45,483 nucleotides of DNA from Bacteroidota bacterium (GCA_018268195.1 JAFDWZ010000013.1:1-45483), one strand, 5' to 3'. Positions 25,517 to 34,545 are shown, counted from the first letter of the stretch. The notes: generated from the letters alone by a model not told the origin. Numbers and translations are program-made.

Positions 25517-25633
25517 CTCATCTGCTCTCTGATGTTTTGAAGTCAGAGAAGTGAATTGGCACCATTTCCTGTCTGCGACAGGACGGTTGCCAAGGCTTCA
25601 TCGGGCACTGTCCCTCAGCCTTTCTGGATAAGC
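25517..25633 (-). ncRNA. SAM-I (S-box) riboswitch aptamer upstream of metH
   Basis: Read on the minus strand, the conserved SAM-I core is plain: GAGGGA, then GCCCGATGAAGCC, GGCAACC and GGTGCCAATTC in order. P1 pairs CTTATC (25627-25632) with GATGAG (25517-25522), plus a G-C pair extending to 25633/25516. P3 is the CCTGTC/GACAGG hairpin and P4 is CTCTGA/TCAGAG (25527-25548). The last two bases of P1 (25516-25517) are also the first two of the antiterminator, so ligand-stabilised P1 and the antiterminator exclude each other. When S-adenosylmethionine is bound the terminator should form and metH should be off. The switch is in the correct orientation for metH, whose product feeds S-adenosylmethionine synthesis. 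Confidence 0.95.
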
Positions 25634-25681
25634 AATCGAAGTGTTTTTTTAAGAACGAAAAAATGCCTGACGAAGGCGGTG

Positions 25682-25689
25682 CAAATTTA
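25682..25689 (-). promoter_or_regulatory. Candidate -7 box for the metH riboswitch transcript
   Basis: TAAATTTG on the minus strand, an exact TAnnTTTG match, placing the transcript start near 25675, about 40 bases before the aptamer. A T-rich run occupies the -33 region. The divergent pseudouridine synthase gene starts 42 bases away. Confidence 0.5.
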
Positions 25690-25730
25690 AAATATAATTT
25701 CCTTAAAAAAAATTAATCTATCTTTCCCCT

Positions 25731-26321
25731 GTGAAATATTATGTATTGTATAAGCCTTACGGCTACCTCTCAAAATTTATAGATGAGGATAAACATAAAG
25801 GGCTGCAACATTTGGTGAAGGTGCCCAAAGACGTATATCCTGTTGGCAGACTCGATGTGGACAGTGAGGGTTTACTCATACTTACCAACGACAATTTCCT
25901 GAAACACCGCATGCTTACGCCTCAATTCAGGCATAAACGAGTTTATGCCGTGCAGGTTGACGGACAGGCTACACAAGTTCACATTAACCTGTTGAAGCAA
26001 GGTGTGCAGATTTCTGTTGAGGGGAAAGCTTATAAAACATTGCCTCCGCATCAGGTAAGGCTATTGTCAGATGTTCATTTTCCCGAGCGAATTCCGCCTG
26101 TGCGGTTCCGAAAAAATATTCCAACCTCTTGGATAGAACTGACACTTACGGAAGGCAAAAACCGACAGGTAAGACGAATGACTGCTGCCGTAGGCATTCC
26201 CACATTAAGGCTGATACGCACTGCTATAGAAAATATATCAATCGTTAATTTTGCAGAAGGAGAATTAAGAGAGATGACAAAATCCGAAATCTACTCAAAA
26301 CTAAATTTATCTGAAAAATGA
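25731..26321 (+). CDS. rluE: rRNA pseudouridine synthase, RluE/RsuA family
   Basis: Isomerises a uridine in ribosomal RNA; closest in form to RluE, which modifies 23S rRNA. The 196 residues begin with the family motif YVLYKPYGYLSKF and hold the catalytic aspartate D42 in VGRLDVDSEGLLILTND. The C-terminal NRQVRRMTAAVGIPTLRLIR is also typical. It lacks the S4 domain, as RluE does. The start is GTG at 25731; no in-frame ATG fits. A near-match to the -7 element (TATCTTTC, 25719-25726) lies only four bases before the start, so the message may have almost no leader. The gene overlaps the following GH92 gene by four bases (ATGA), which implies coupled translation of two functionally unrelated products. 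Confidence 0.9.
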   Translation: MKYYVLYKPYGYLSKFIDEDKHKGLQHLVKVPKDVYPVGRLDVDSEGLLILTNDNFLKHRMLTPQFRHKRVYAVQVDGQATQVHINLLKQGVQISVEGKAYKTLPPHQVRLLSDVHFPERIPPVRFRKNIPTSWIELTLTEGKNRQVRRMTAAVGIPTLRLIRTAIENISIVNFAEGELREMTKSEIYSKLNLSEK

Positions 26322-29209
26322 AATTGTTTGCACGACTTCTTTCAATCATCGCCCTGTTATTTTTCGTTCGCTCATCGCATGCACAGGACTTAACACAGTA
26401 TGTAAATCCATTCATTGGTACCGGAGGGCATGGCCATACTTTTCCGGGAGCAACAGTACCTTTCGGAATGGTGCAGCTGAGCCCTGACACGCGCATTGAT
26501 GACAGTTGGGATGGTTGCAGCGGCTATCATTATTCCGATAGTGTGTTGTATGGCTTTTCACATACCCATTTAAGCGGTACCGGTGTAAGTGATTATGGCG
26601 ATATTCTTTTGCTGCCTCTCATTTCCGAACCGGATATGAACGCACCTCAGCCAAGAGTAGCCTTCAGCCATCAGCAGGAAAAAGCTTCTCCGGGATATTA
26701 TTTTACACATCTTACAAATGATAATATTGATGTGGAGCTTACTGCAACTGCCAGAATAGGAATGCACCGTTACACTTTTCACAGTAAAGGCGAAGTGTTT
26801 GTTTATCTCGACCTTGACCACCGTGACAAACGCACTGCTTCTGACATCAATATAGTGAATGATTCAGAGGTTAACATATTCCGGCAGAGTGAAGCATGGG
26901 CAAAGGAGCAAATGATTTATGCTGATATCAAATTTTCAAAACCCTTTAAACGTTCCAAACTTTTAGAAAACAGAAAGGCGGTTTTTTGTTTTGACGTGAC
27001 CGATGGCGAAAGCATTATCATAAAAACTGCACTCTCGGCAGTGGATGCAGAAGGTGCCAACCGTAACATGATGATAGAAAATCCGGAGTGGAATTTTGAA
27101 GGTATAAAGAATGCTTCTGCAGAACTTTGGAATAAGGAATTATCGAAGATACGTGTAAGATCATCTGATACCAATAAGCTCACCATTTTTTATACAGCCC
27201 TTTATCATTGCATGCTGCAACCTAACATTTATAATGATGTGGATGGGCGTTACCGTGGTCGTGACCTGATGATTCATCAAACCGATCATGATTACTATAC
27301 TGTTTTTTCACTGTGGGATACTTTCCGTGCATGGCATCCGCTGATGACTATTATTGATGAAAAAAGAACAGCAGATTTTATACGAACTTTTCTGCTTCAA
27401 TACGAGCAGGGCGGACTGTTGCCCGTGTGGGAACTCAGTTCGAACGAAACGGAATGTATGATAGGATATCATGCCGTAAGTGTGATTGCCGATGCCATGA
27501 TGAAAGGGATTAAAGGTTTTGATTATGATAAAGCTTTTGAAGCCTGTATGAAAAGTGCAGAAGCAGTGAACCGTTATGGGTTAGGCGCTTATATGGATAA
27601 GGGTTTTCTCGAAGCGGAAGATGAACATGAATCTGTTTCTAAAACACTTGAGTATGCTTATGACGACTGGTGTATTGCGCAAATGGCCAAACAGTTGGGT
27701 CGAACAGAGGAGTATGACCGTTATATGGAACGCTCACAGTCGTGGAAAAACTTATTCGACCCTGTTACCGGTTTTATAAGACCAAGAAGTAATGGCGGAT
27801 GGCTGAAACCATTTGACCCTTTTGAAGTGAATAATAATTATACAGAAGCTAATGCTTGGCAGTATAATTTTTTTGTACCGCAGGACATTGACGGACTGAT
27901 TAGTTATTACCGTAGTAAAGCAGCCTTCGAAAAAAAATTAGATCAGTTGTTTTCAGCATCATCCAAAACTACCGGTCGCACGCAGTCGGATATTACAGGG
28001 CTGATAGGGCAATATGCGCATGGCAACGAGCCAAGTCATCATATAGCTTATCTCTACAACTATGTGGATAAGCCAGGAAAGACAGAAAAAATGGTGAACA
28101 GAATCATCAACGGATTTTATAAGAACAGTCCCGATGGACTTATAGGCAATGAAGATTGCGGACAAATGAGTGCATGGTATGTGATGAGTTCAATGGGATT
28201 ATATCAGGTTTGCCCGGGAAGTAATGTGTACGATATTACCACTCCTCAATTTGATACCATTGAAATAGCTACAGCGGGAAAAACTTTTTCTATCATCACC
28301 AAAAACAAAACGGAGCGAACTTCTTATCTCAAACTTAAAAAAGAAAAAAATATTCCTTACCGCAATTCATTTTCATTTCGTCACGAGGGATTTAGCGAAT
28401 TAGATGGTTTAGTTCTTGAGGCCGACAGTGTGATGCCCGTGCTGAAGCATAAAGATTTATCCGACAGTATTTATTATCACGATGATTTTATACGTGCGCC
28501 TCTTGTTGAATCTACATCACTGATGTTTAAAGATTCCATGCAGATAAAAATTAAGGCAATGCAGCCCGATCGGAAAATTGTATATATGCATCAAGGCCCG
28601 TTTGAGCGACCTGCAAAACAGAATTATGCAAAACCGTTTTTTATCAATCAGTCATCGGTAATAAATACATATACAACAGACACATCAGGAAGAGAAAGTA
28701 AATGGGTAAGAGCAGAATTTTTTAAACTGCCTCATCCTAAATGGCAAGTTTCTGTCAAAGGGAAATATAATCCGCAGTATTCTGCCGGTGGTGCAGTAGG
28801 ATTGATTGACGGATTGCATGGCAATGAAAACTGGCGTAAAGGAAGGTGGCAGGGTTATCAGTCGCAGAATTTTGAATGTGTGATAGACATGCAGAAGAAA
28901 ACAGAAATTTCGCATTTGTCGTCCACCTATCTGCAGGATACACGCTCTTGGATACTGATGCCTTTGCAAGTTGATTATTACACTTCTGTTGATGGCAAAG
29001 TGTTTACACTTGCAGGTACGGTTCAAAATACTTTACCTCAGAATGACTATACGGTTCAAATCAGAAATTTTGATTTGGAAATAGATCCCGTTTCGGTGCG
29101 CTACATCAAAGTTGTTGCAAAAAGTGCAGGCAAACTTCCGGAGTGGCATCAGGGATTTCCTGATGGTGGCGAAGCATTCATCTTTGTGGATGAAGTAGAA
29201 GTCGAGTAA
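26318..29209 (+). CDS. Exported GH92 alpha-mannosidase with C-terminal discoidin-like domain
   Basis: Glycoside hydrolase family 92 exo-alpha-mannosidase, calcium-dependent, acting on mannose-containing glycans outside the cytoplasm. The 963 residues open with a signal peptide (MKLFARLLSIIALLFFVRSS). The GH92 N-terminal signature follows: YVNPFIGTGGHGHTFPGATV, PFGMVQLSPDT and GFSHTHLSGTG. The catalytic half has ETECMIGYHAVSVIADAM, GNEPSHHIAYLYNY and GNEDCGQMSAWYVMSSMGLY (610-629), the conserved region carrying the acid residue. Residues about 820-960 look like an F5/8 type C (discoidin) carbohydrate-binding domain. No T9SS domain is seen, so it is probably periplasmic. No SusC/SusD or other polysaccharide-utilisation gene is adjacent. 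It overlaps the pseudouridine synthase gene by four bases. Confidence 0.95.
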   Translation: MKLFARLLSIIALLFFVRSSHAQDLTQYVNPFIGTGGHGHTFPGATVPFGMVQLSPDTRIDDSWDGCSGYHYSDSVLYGFSHTHLSGTGVSDYGDILLLPLISEPDMNAPQPRVAFSHQQEKASPGYYFTHLTNDNIDVELTATARIGMHRYTFHSKGEVFVYLDLDHRDKRTASDINIVNDSEVNIFRQSEAWAKEQMIYADIKFSKPFKRSKLLENRKAVFCFDVTDGESIIIKTALSAVDAEGANRNMMIENPEWNFEGIKNASAELWNKELSKIRVRSSDTNKLTIFYTALYHCMLQPNIYNDVDGRYRGRDLMIHQTDHDYYTVFSLWDTFRAWHPLMTIIDEKRTADFIRTFLLQYEQGGLLPVWELSSNETECMIGYHAVSVIADAMMKGIKGFDYDKAFEACMKSAEAVNRYGLGAYMDKGFLEAEDEHESVSKTLEYAYDDWCIAQMAKQLGRTEEYDRYMERSQSWKNLFDPVTGFIRPRSNGGWLKPFDPFEVNNNYTEANAWQYNFFVPQDIDGLISYYRSKAAFEKKLDQLFSASSKTTGRTQSDITGLIGQYAHGNEPSHHIAYLYNYVDKPGKTEKMVNRIINGFYKNSPDGLIGNEDCGQMSAWYVMSSMGLYQVCPGSNVYDITTPQFDTIEIATAGKTFSIITKNKTERTSYLKLKKEKNIPYRNSFSFRHEGFSELDGLVLEADSVMPVLKHKDLSDSIYYHDDFIRAPLVESTSLMFKDSMQIKIKAMQPDRKIVYMHQGPFERPAKQNYAKPFFINQSSVINTYTTDTSGRESKWVRAEFFKLPHPKWQVSVKGKYNPQYSAGGAVGLIDGLHGNENWRKGRWQGYQSQNFECVIDMQKKTEISHLSSTYLQDTRSWILMPLQVDYYTSVDGKVFTLAGTVQNTLPQNDYTVQIRNFDLEIDPVSVRYIKVVAKSAGKLPEWHQGFPDGGEAFIFVDEVEVE

Positions 29210-29217
29210 AATATTTT

Positions 29218-29739
29218 TCAGGAGTCGAGTGCCGACTGGTCTTTTTCTACAACCAACTTATACATGCGTTCCACTACTTCATAAGTAATGGGGCAGCTGG
29301 TCATGTTGGGGACATTTATTTCGCGACCAACTAAAAAATCAGTGTGGTGAAGATGCGGAAAACCACTGCAATCTTTCGGTCGTATTTCATAAATGCTGCA
29401 CTTATTATCTTTTTTCAGAAACTGACATGGGGTGCTTGTATTCATCCAGTCACCGGTTTCATCCTTATACAACCATTTATCTTTAAACTGCTGAGGAGTC
29501 ATTTTAAAATGAGCGGACACACGTTTAATATCTGCCGGCTGCCAGGTTGGTGTCATGGTTTTGCAGCAATTACCACAACTAAGGCAGTCAATTTTTTTAA
29601 AAGCAAGATCGTTTAACTTTTTTGCTTTTGCATTAAGCTGCTTTACTTTTCGGCTGTGAAGCCCTTTCAGAAAGGTGGTATATTTCTTTTTATTTCTTCC
29701 CGCCTTTATGCGAAAAGCTTTCAGATTCATTTGTTTCAT
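29218..29739 (-). CDS. YkgJ-type cysteine cluster protein
   Basis: Putative zinc- or iron-binding protein of 173 residues (UPF0153/CxxCxxCC family). The cluster C52-x2-C55-x2-C58-C59 (DCLSCGNCCKTMTPTW) is followed by C105, C114 and C124 (TPCQFLKKDNKCSIYEIRPK, then DCSGFPHL), the full family set. The N-terminal 45 residues are strongly basic, suggesting contact with nucleic acid or a negatively charged partner. Function is not established for the family. Two starts are possible (M1 or M4). A TAnnTTTG box lies 38 bases upstream. It converges on the GH92 gene and is followed by no visible terminator. Confidence 0.85.
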   Translation of the reverse strand: MKQMNLKAFRIKAGRNKKKYTTFLKGLHSRKVKQLNAKAKKLNDLAFKKIDCLSCGNCCKTMTPTWQPADIKRVSAHFKMTPQQFKDKWLYKDETGDWMNTSTPCQFLKKDNKCSIYEIRPKDCSGFPHLHHTDFLVGREINVPNMTSCPITYEVVERMYKLVVEKDQSALDS

Positions 29740-29777
29740 TATGTGCTGAGTGAAAAAGTTTATTGAATGTCAGTGAA

Positions 29778-29785
29778 CAAATGTA
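29778..29785 (-). promoter_or_regulatory. Candidate -7 box for the cysteine cluster gene
   Basis: TACATTTG on the minus strand, an exact TAnnTTTG match; a run of eight T occupies the -33 region. Confidence 0.4.
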
Positions 29786-29817
29786 GTTGTAACAGCTCAG
29801 ATAAAAAAAACTGAAAT

Positions 29818-31542
29818 TTATTCATTGATCCACTTCTTCACTTCGTCAATACTTACCATGCTCACATCCAGTTTCAGTTTCTTGCGCATGCCTCCCATAT
29901 CGTTAAACAATTTATTGGGGTTAACTTCTTTCAGTTGTGCTTTGGTGGTAATGCCCATTCGGGCAATCACATCATTCCAAGGCGAAGGAATATGAGTAAG
30001 CCCGCTGTCGGCTGCCGACTGTGACTCTATGGTTTCAGGCTTCATCTGTGGGAAGAACAACACATCTTGTATGCTTGGTGAGTTGGTCATAACCATACTT
30101 AGCCTGTCAATGCCTATGCCGAGACCTGCAGTAGGCGGCATACCATATTCTATGGCTCGCAGAAAATCCTCATCTAACTGCATCGCTTCTTCATCGCCAC
30201 GCTTGCCAAGTTCTAATTGTTCTTCAAAACGTTTGCGTTGGTCAATAGGGTCATTCAATTCTGAAAATGCATTGCAAATTTCTTTTCCGTTACAAATAGC
30301 TTCAAAGCGTTCTACCAATCCGGGTTTGCTTCGGTGTTTTTTTGCCAGAGGCGACATCTCCACAGGATAATCGGTGATAAAGGTGGGTTGAATAAGAAAA
30401 GGCTCACATTTGCTTCCGAATATTTCGTCAATAATTTTTCCTCTGCCCATGGTGTTATCGGTTTCTACTCCCATAGCTGTTGCCGCTTTGCGCATGCTAT
30501 CTTCGTCCATATTGCCAATGTCAACACCGGTAAAATGTTCAATGGCTTCGTACATGGTAAAACGTTTCCACGGACGTTTAAAGTCAATATCATTTTCGCC
30601 AACGCGCACCACGGTTGAACCATGTATTGTCAATGCAACTTTCTCAATCATCTCTTCAACAAGGTTCATCATCCACTCGTAATCTTTATAAGCTACGTAA
30701 AGTTCAATCTGTGTAAACTCCGGATTGTGAAATCGGCTCATTCCTTCATTACGAAAGTCTTTTGAAAACTCATACACACCATCATATCCGCCTACAATAA
30801 GTCTTTTCAAATACAACTCATTTGCAATACGCAGATAAAGCGTCATATCCAAAGTGTTGTGATGTGTTTTAAAAGGACGAGCGGCAGCACCTCCATACAG
30901 CGGCTGGAGTATAGGTGTTTCCACTTCAAGATAACCTCTTTCATTCAGATACTGCCGCATGGTATTTACCAACTGTGTACGCTTACGGAATGTATCTTTC
31001 ACCTGCGGATTTATTATCAAATCCACATAGCGCTGACGGTAACGGAGGTCAGGGTCAATAACGGCATCATACACTTCACCATCTTTTTCTTTTACTGATG
31101 GCAAAGGTCGGAGTGATTTGGTAAGCATGGTAAACGAGCTTACATGTATGGACGGTTCACCCATTTTGGTTTTGAAAACGTAACCTTTTATGCCAATGAT
31201 ATCACCAATGTCTGTAAGTTTCTTCCACACGGTATCATACAGCGTTTTATCTTCTCCGGTACAAATTTCATCACGCTTAATGTAAATCTGAATTTTTCCT
31301 TCGCTATCCTGCAACACTGCGAAAGCTGCTTTACCCATATCGCGTATGCTCATCACCCTTCCTGCAAAGGATACCTGCTGTTTACCCTGTCCGAATTTTT
31401 GTTCTGCTTCTTCGTAGTGGTCCTGAATAAAAGTACTGCTACAATTTATTTCAAATAATTCTGCAGGGTAGGGGTTGACACCCATTTGTATCAACTCTTT
31501 TAATTTCTCTCTGCGTATAATTTCTTGCTCTGACAAGGCCAT
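29818..31542 (-). CDS. lysS: Lysyl-tRNA synthetase, class II
   Basis: Charges tRNA-Lys with lysine using ATP. The 574-residue protein has the N-terminal OB-fold anticodon-binding domain (about 55-165, [20 protein letters not shown]) and the class II core. Motif 2 is [20 protein letters not shown] (about 263-282) and motif 3 is [15 protein letters not shown]. The C-terminus extends about 60 residues beyond motif 3 (from about 515), ending [12 protein letters not shown], longer than E. coli LysS; such tails are common in Bacteroidota LysS. Single gene with its own TAnnTTTG box. It lies downstream of the ribosomal operon terminator on the same strand, so it is not part of that operon. Confidence 0.97.
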   Translation of the reverse strand: MALSEQEIIRREKLKELIQMGVNPYPAELFEINCSSTFIQDHYEEAEQKFGQGKQQVSFAGRVMSIRDMGKAAFAVLQDSEGKIQIYIKRDEICTGEDKTLYDTVWKKLTDIGDIIGIKGYVFKTKMGEPSIHVSSFTMLTKSLRPLPSVKEKDGEVYDAVIDPDLRYRQRYVDLIINPQVKDTFRKRTQLVNTMRQYLNERGYLEVETPILQPLYGGAAARPFKTHHNTLDMTLYLRIANELYLKRLIVGGYDGVYEFSKDFRNEGMSRFHNPEFTQIELYVAYKDYEWMMNLVEEMIEKVALTIHGSTVVRVGENDIDFKRPWKRFTMYEAIEHFTGVDIGNMDEDSMRKAATAMGVETDNTMGRGKIIDEIFGSKCEPFLIQPTFITDYPVEMSPLAKKHRSKPGLVERFEAICNGKEICNAFSELNDPIDQRKRFEEQLELGKRGDEEAMQLDEDFLRAIEYGMPPTAGLGIGIDRLSMVMTNSPSIQDVLFFPQMKPETIESQSAADSGLTHIPSPWNDVIARMGITTKAQLKEVNPNKLFNDMGGMRKKLKLDVSMVSIDEVKKWINE

Positions 31543-31564
31543 TGCTGATAAAATTTATGATGTA

Positions 31565-31572
31565 CAAAGATA
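31565..31572 (-). promoter_or_regulatory. Candidate -7 box for lysS
   Basis: TATCTTTG on the minus strand, an exact TAnnTTTG match, 22 bases before the start codon. Confidence 0.45.
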
Positions 31573-31637
31573 GGAATCTTGCAGAAGAGGTACGCTTTGT
31601 GCAGAGTTAATTCTGCTTTGCTATCTGATGTCTGCAA

Positions 31638-31669
31638 AATAAAAAAGCCACCCGTTGAGAGTGGCTTTC
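31638..31669 (-). terminator. Terminator of the rplM-rpsI-rpsB-tsf operon
   Basis: On the minus strand AAAGCCAC pairs with GTGGCTTT around a 9-base loop, followed by TTTATTTT. It lies just after the tsf stop codon and separates the operon from lysS. Confidence 0.9.
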
Positions 31670-31692
31670 AGTTTTATTGTCGGTTACAGATA

Positions 31693-32526
31693 TTATCCGA
31701 TTTGAACTCTTCTGAATGCTTTTACTGTTAAGCCTTTCTCAACACCATCTAAATACTGACGGATGGTTTTCTTATCTTCCTTAATGAATGACTGATTGAG
31801 TAAGGTTGACTCCTGATAAAACTTGTTCAGTTTACCCAAAGCGATTTTCTCAATCATGTTTTCGGGTTTGCCTTCAGCACGAGCCTGTTCTTTACCAATT
31901 TCAATTTCACGATCAAGTGTTTTCTGATCTACATCGTCCTTGTCAATAGCAACCGGATTCATAGCAGCAATTTGCATGGCAACATCTTTTCCTGTTTCAG
32001 CAGGAGCTGTTGCTGATGACATACCCACCATTGAAACTACTTTGTTACCCGGGTGAATATAGATTACCACTTTAGGAGCTTCAATAACTTCATAGCTGGT
32101 AATTTCAATTTTCTCACCGATTTTTCCAACCATGTCAATCACTTTGTCGTTGATGGTTACACCTTCCATTGGAATGGCAAGAACGGCATCTTTAGAAGCT
32201 GCATTGTTTGCAATAGCAAGATTCAACACATCATCTGCAAATTTTACGAAGTCTGCATTTTTTGCTACAAAGTCTGTTTCGCAGCTGATAGCCACCAAAA
32301 ATCCTTTTGTAGCATCAGCATTGGTTTTGGCAACGATATATCCTTCTTTAGCTTCTCTGTCGGCACGGTTAGCAGCTACTTTCTGTCCTTTCTTACGAAG
32401 TTCATCAATAGCTTTTTCAAAATCACCATTAGCTTCCATCAGCGCCTTTTTGCAATCCATCATTCCGGCTCCGGTCATCTGACGAAGTTTGTTTACATCG
32501 CTTGCACTTATTGTTGCTGTACTCAT
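31693..32526 (-). CDS. tsf: Translation elongation factor Ts
   Basis: Guanine-nucleotide exchange factor for EF-Tu. The 277 residues have the N-terminal UBA-like domain with VNKLRQMTGAGMMDCKKALM (8-27) and the core motif VAISCETDFVAKNADFVKF (about 78-96) that contacts EF-Tu. Length is normal. Last gene of a four-gene ribosomal operon, 25 bases after rpsB, followed by a strong terminator. Confidence 0.98.
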   Translation of the reverse strand: MSTATISASDVNKLRQMTGAGMMDCKKALMEANGDFEKAIDELRKKGQKVAANRADREAKEGYIVAKTNADATKGFLVAISCETDFVAKNADFVKFADDVLNLAIANNAASKDAVLAIPMEGVTINDKVIDMVGKIGEKIEITSYEVIEAPKVVIYIHPGNKVVSMVGMSSATAPAETGKDVAMQIAAMNPVAIDKDDVDQKTLDREIEIGKEQARAEGKPENMIEKIALGKLNKFYQESTLLNQSFIKEDKKTIRQYLDGVEKGLTVKAFRRVQIG

Positions 32527-32551
32527 TTTTTACTTTCTGAATAATTAAAAT

Positions 32552-33427
32552 TTAATTGTCTGATTTTTTACGGGTAGTTGGTTTACGGCTGCGCGTTCCT
32601 GCTTTTTTTGCAGGAGCTTTAGTTTTTGTTTCACCACTCTCGTCAGCATCATCAGTTACTGCAAATTCTTTTTCTCCTTCTGTTCTTTCTCCTGATTCAT
32701 CTTCAGCAGCTACTTCACGCTCACGGTCTGCTTCTTTATCCATTTTGCGCTCCTCAAGTCCTTCTTCAATAGCTTTCACCATCACATTCATTATAAGTGA
32801 AATGGATTTGGTAGCATCGTCATTGGCAGGAATCGGGAAATCTATCGGAGACGGATCGGTGTTTGTATCACAAATAGCAATGGTAGGGATACCTAACTTT
32901 TGTGCTTCAGAAACAGCGATATGCTCTTTCAATACATCTACTATAAATAATGCCGCAGGCAAACGGGTAAGGTCAGCAATGCTTCCGATGAGTTTTTCCA
33001 TCTTAGCTTTCTGACGGGTTACCTGAAGACGCTCTTTTTTAGAGATATTATTGAAAGTTTCATCTTTCATAAAACGCTCGAAACCGGTCATCTTTTTTAC
33101 CGACTTACGTTGAGTGGCAAAGTTGGTAAGCATTCCACCGGGCCAGCGCTCAGTAATATAAGGCATACCTACAGATTTAGCTGCATTGGCAACTATTTCT
33201 TTAGCTTGCTTTTTGGTAGCAACAAACAAAACACGTTTGCCTGATTTAGCTATCTGCTTAATAGCAGCAGCAGCTTCATCCAGCTTCACTGAAGTCTTAT
33301 TCAAATCAATGATATGAATTCCATTGCGCTCCATAAAAATGTAAGGAGCCATTTTTGGGTTCCATTTGCGTTTCAGGTGTCCGAAATGACAACCTGCATC
33401 TAACAATTCCTGTGTATTAATGGACAT
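32552..33427 (-). CDS. rpsB: 30S ribosomal protein S2
   Basis: Small-subunit protein bound near the platform of the 30S subunit. The first 230 residues match S2 throughout (LLDAGCHFGHLKRKWNPKMA, ERWPGGMLTNFATQ, IAICDTNTDPSPIDFPIPAN). Residues about 230-291 form a highly charged tail, first acidic (AAEDESGERTEGEKEF) then basic (KKAGTRSRKPTTRKK). Such tails are usual in Bacteroidota S2, which lack a partner S1 arrangement identical to E. coli; the role of the tail is unproven. Third gene of the operon. Confidence 0.98.
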   Translation of the reverse strand: MSINTQELLDAGCHFGHLKRKWNPKMAPYIFMERNGIHIIDLNKTSVKLDEAAAAIKQIAKSGKRVLFVATKKQAKEIVANAAKSVGMPYITERWPGGMLTNFATQRKSVKKMTGFERFMKDETFNNISKKERLQVTRQKAKMEKLIGSIADLTRLPAALFIVDVLKEHIAVSEAQKLGIPTIAICDTNTDPSPIDFPIPANDDATKSISLIMNVMVKAIEEGLEERKMDKEADREREVAAEDESGERTEGEKEFAVTDDADESGETKTKAPAKKAGTRSRKPTTRKKSDN

Positions 33428-33448
33428 GTATTTTCGCTTATAATAATT

Positions 33449-33835
33449 TTAACGTTTACTAAACTGGAATCTCTTACGAGCTTTCTTCTGACCACTCTTC
33501 TTACGCTCAACCATACGTGGGTCACGTGTAAGCAGCCCTTCTTTTTTAAGTGCAGGACGATTTTCAGGGTTCAGTTCACACAATGCACGTGATATAGCCA
33601 AACGGATAGCTTCTGCCTGTCCGGTGATTCCGCCTCCTGCAACATTTGCTTTCACATCAAATTGCTCATTCGCATTGATGATGGCAAAGGCCTGTGTTAC
33701 TTTATTCTGTAAAGGACCCGTAGTGAAATAGGTTTTGTATTCACGGTTGTTAACGGTAATAGCACCTGTTCCCGGTGTTAAATATACTCGGGCTACGGCT
33801 GTTTTACGTCTTCCTATTTTATGAATGTTATTCAT
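33449..33835 (-). CDS. rpsI: 30S ribosomal protein S9
   Basis: S9 of 128 residues; its C-terminal tail reaches the ribosomal P site. Signature features: IGRRKTAVARVYLTPGTG at the start, GGGITGQAEAIRLAISRAL in the middle, and the basic tail RKKSGQKKARKRFQFSKR that ends in the invariant SKR. It lies between rplM (9 bases upstream) and rpsB, the order usual in Bacteroidota. Confidence 0.98.
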   Translation of the reverse strand: MNNIHKIGRRKTAVARVYLTPGTGAITVNNREYKTYFTTGPLQNKVTQAFAIINANEQFDVKANVAGGGITGQAEAIRLAISRALCELNPENRPALKKEGLLTRDPRMVERKKSGQKKARKRFQFSKR

Positions 33836-33844
33836 CTTAAAATA

Positions 33845-34294
33845 TTATATATCTAATTTTATTACGCGTGGATTTTGAGCTTCATGGCTGTGCTCACTGC
33901 CTGCAAAAACACGAAGGTTCTTTTTCAGGGCATTGCCTAATCTGTTTTTTGGCAACATTTTATGAATGGCATTTTCCAGAATGCGCTCAGGATATGTTTC
34001 CATTAACTTGGCAGGAGTGGTAAAGCGTTGTCCGCCCGGATATCCCGTATGACGTACGTAAACTTTATCATCCATTTTGCTGCCGGTAAGTTTTACTTTT
34101 TCAGCATTGATGATAATCACATTGTCTCCTGTATCCACATGAGGTGTAAAGCCGGGACGATGTTTTCCTCTTAAAATTTTAGCAACTTCTGATGACAATC
34201 GTCCGAGTACCAAATCGGTTGCGTCTATCAGAACCCACTCTTTTTTTGCAGTCTTCGCATTCAGCGATACTGTTTTATATGATAATGTATCCAC
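33845..34294 (-). CDS. rplM: 50S ribosomal protein L13
   Basis: Early-assembling large-subunit protein, 149 residues. Family motifs are present: [47 protein letters not shown] and [13 protein letters not shown]. The start codon is GTG at 34294. First gene of the rplM-rpsI-rpsB-tsf operon, transcribed from a near-consensus Bacteroidota promoter whose start lies only about 28 bases before the GTG. That leaves no room for a structured ribosomal-protein leader. Confidence 0.97.
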   Translation of the reverse strand: MDTLSYKTVSLNAKTAKKEWVLIDATDLVLGRLSSEVAKILRGKHRPGFTPHVDTGDNVIIINAEKVKLTGSKMDDKVYVRHTGYPGGQRFTTPAKLMETYPERILENAIHKMLPKNRLGNALKKNLRVFAGSEHSHEAQNPRVIKLDI

Positions 34295-34328
34295 AGTATG
34301 TAGTATTTACTTTTTACAATTGGGGTCG

Positions 34329-34359
34329 CAAAAGTAGCATTTATTTTGTAATCATCAAA
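34329..34359 (-). promoter_or_regulatory. Promoter of the rplM operon, -33 TTTG and -7 TACTTTTG
   Basis: On the minus strand TTTG (34356-34359), a 19-base spacer and TACTTTTG (34329-34336) match the Bacteroidota consensus. The predicted transcript starts near 34322. Confidence 0.7.
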
Positions 34360-34426
34360 CGTTATTAACAAAATAGTGTCAACAGTTGGGTTTTCATCTT
34401 CGTTTTTATGATTTTTTGGGAAAACA

Positions 34427-34447
34427 GTGTTGAAAACGTGTTGAAAA
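34427..34447. repeat. Tandem GTGTTGAAAA repeat, 11-bp period
   Basis: GTGTTGAAAA occurs twice with one C between, a period of one helical turn, about 90 bases upstream of the rplM -7 box. On the minus strand TTTTCAACA matches the DnaA-box consensus in 7 of 9 positions. Two adjacent sites on one face of the helix suggest a protein-binding site. Confidence 0.35.
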
Positions 34448-34545
34448 TCAGACGTTTCGTTAATTTCATCATCAGGTGGAGATTTTTCCTTTAGACAATA
34501 TTAATGTAAGCGACCTGCTGTATCCTGACTTTTAAACAGTATTTC

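Noticed and set aside
25326..25532. 68-codon plus-strand reading frame
   Set aside because: It lies antisense over the metH leader and the riboswitch terminator, which have much stronger support; its protein shows no pattern.
25656..25677. Small hairpin GCCT/AGGC followed by TTTTTT at the head of the metH leader
   Set aside because: Only four base pairs, and it would begin at or before the predicted transcription start, so it cannot be a convincing terminator.
26318..29209. Polysaccharide utilisation locus around the GH92 gene
   Set aside because: No SusC/SusD, other glycosidase or sensor is adjacent; the upstream gene is an rRNA enzyme and the downstream gene faces the other way.
32053..33014. 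Plus-strand frames opposite tsf and rpsB
   Set aside because: Antisense to ribosomal operon genes whose identity is certain; serine- and phenylalanine-rich composition is typical of shadows.
34295..34330. Structured L13 autoregulatory leader before rplM
   Set aside because: The consensus promoter leaves only about 28 bases of leader, too short for a known ribosomal-protein leader.
34427..34447. Possible replication origin because of DnaA-box-like repeats
   Set aside because: Only two imperfect sites, no dnaA or dnaN nearby, and no cluster of further boxes; retained only as an unexplained repeat.
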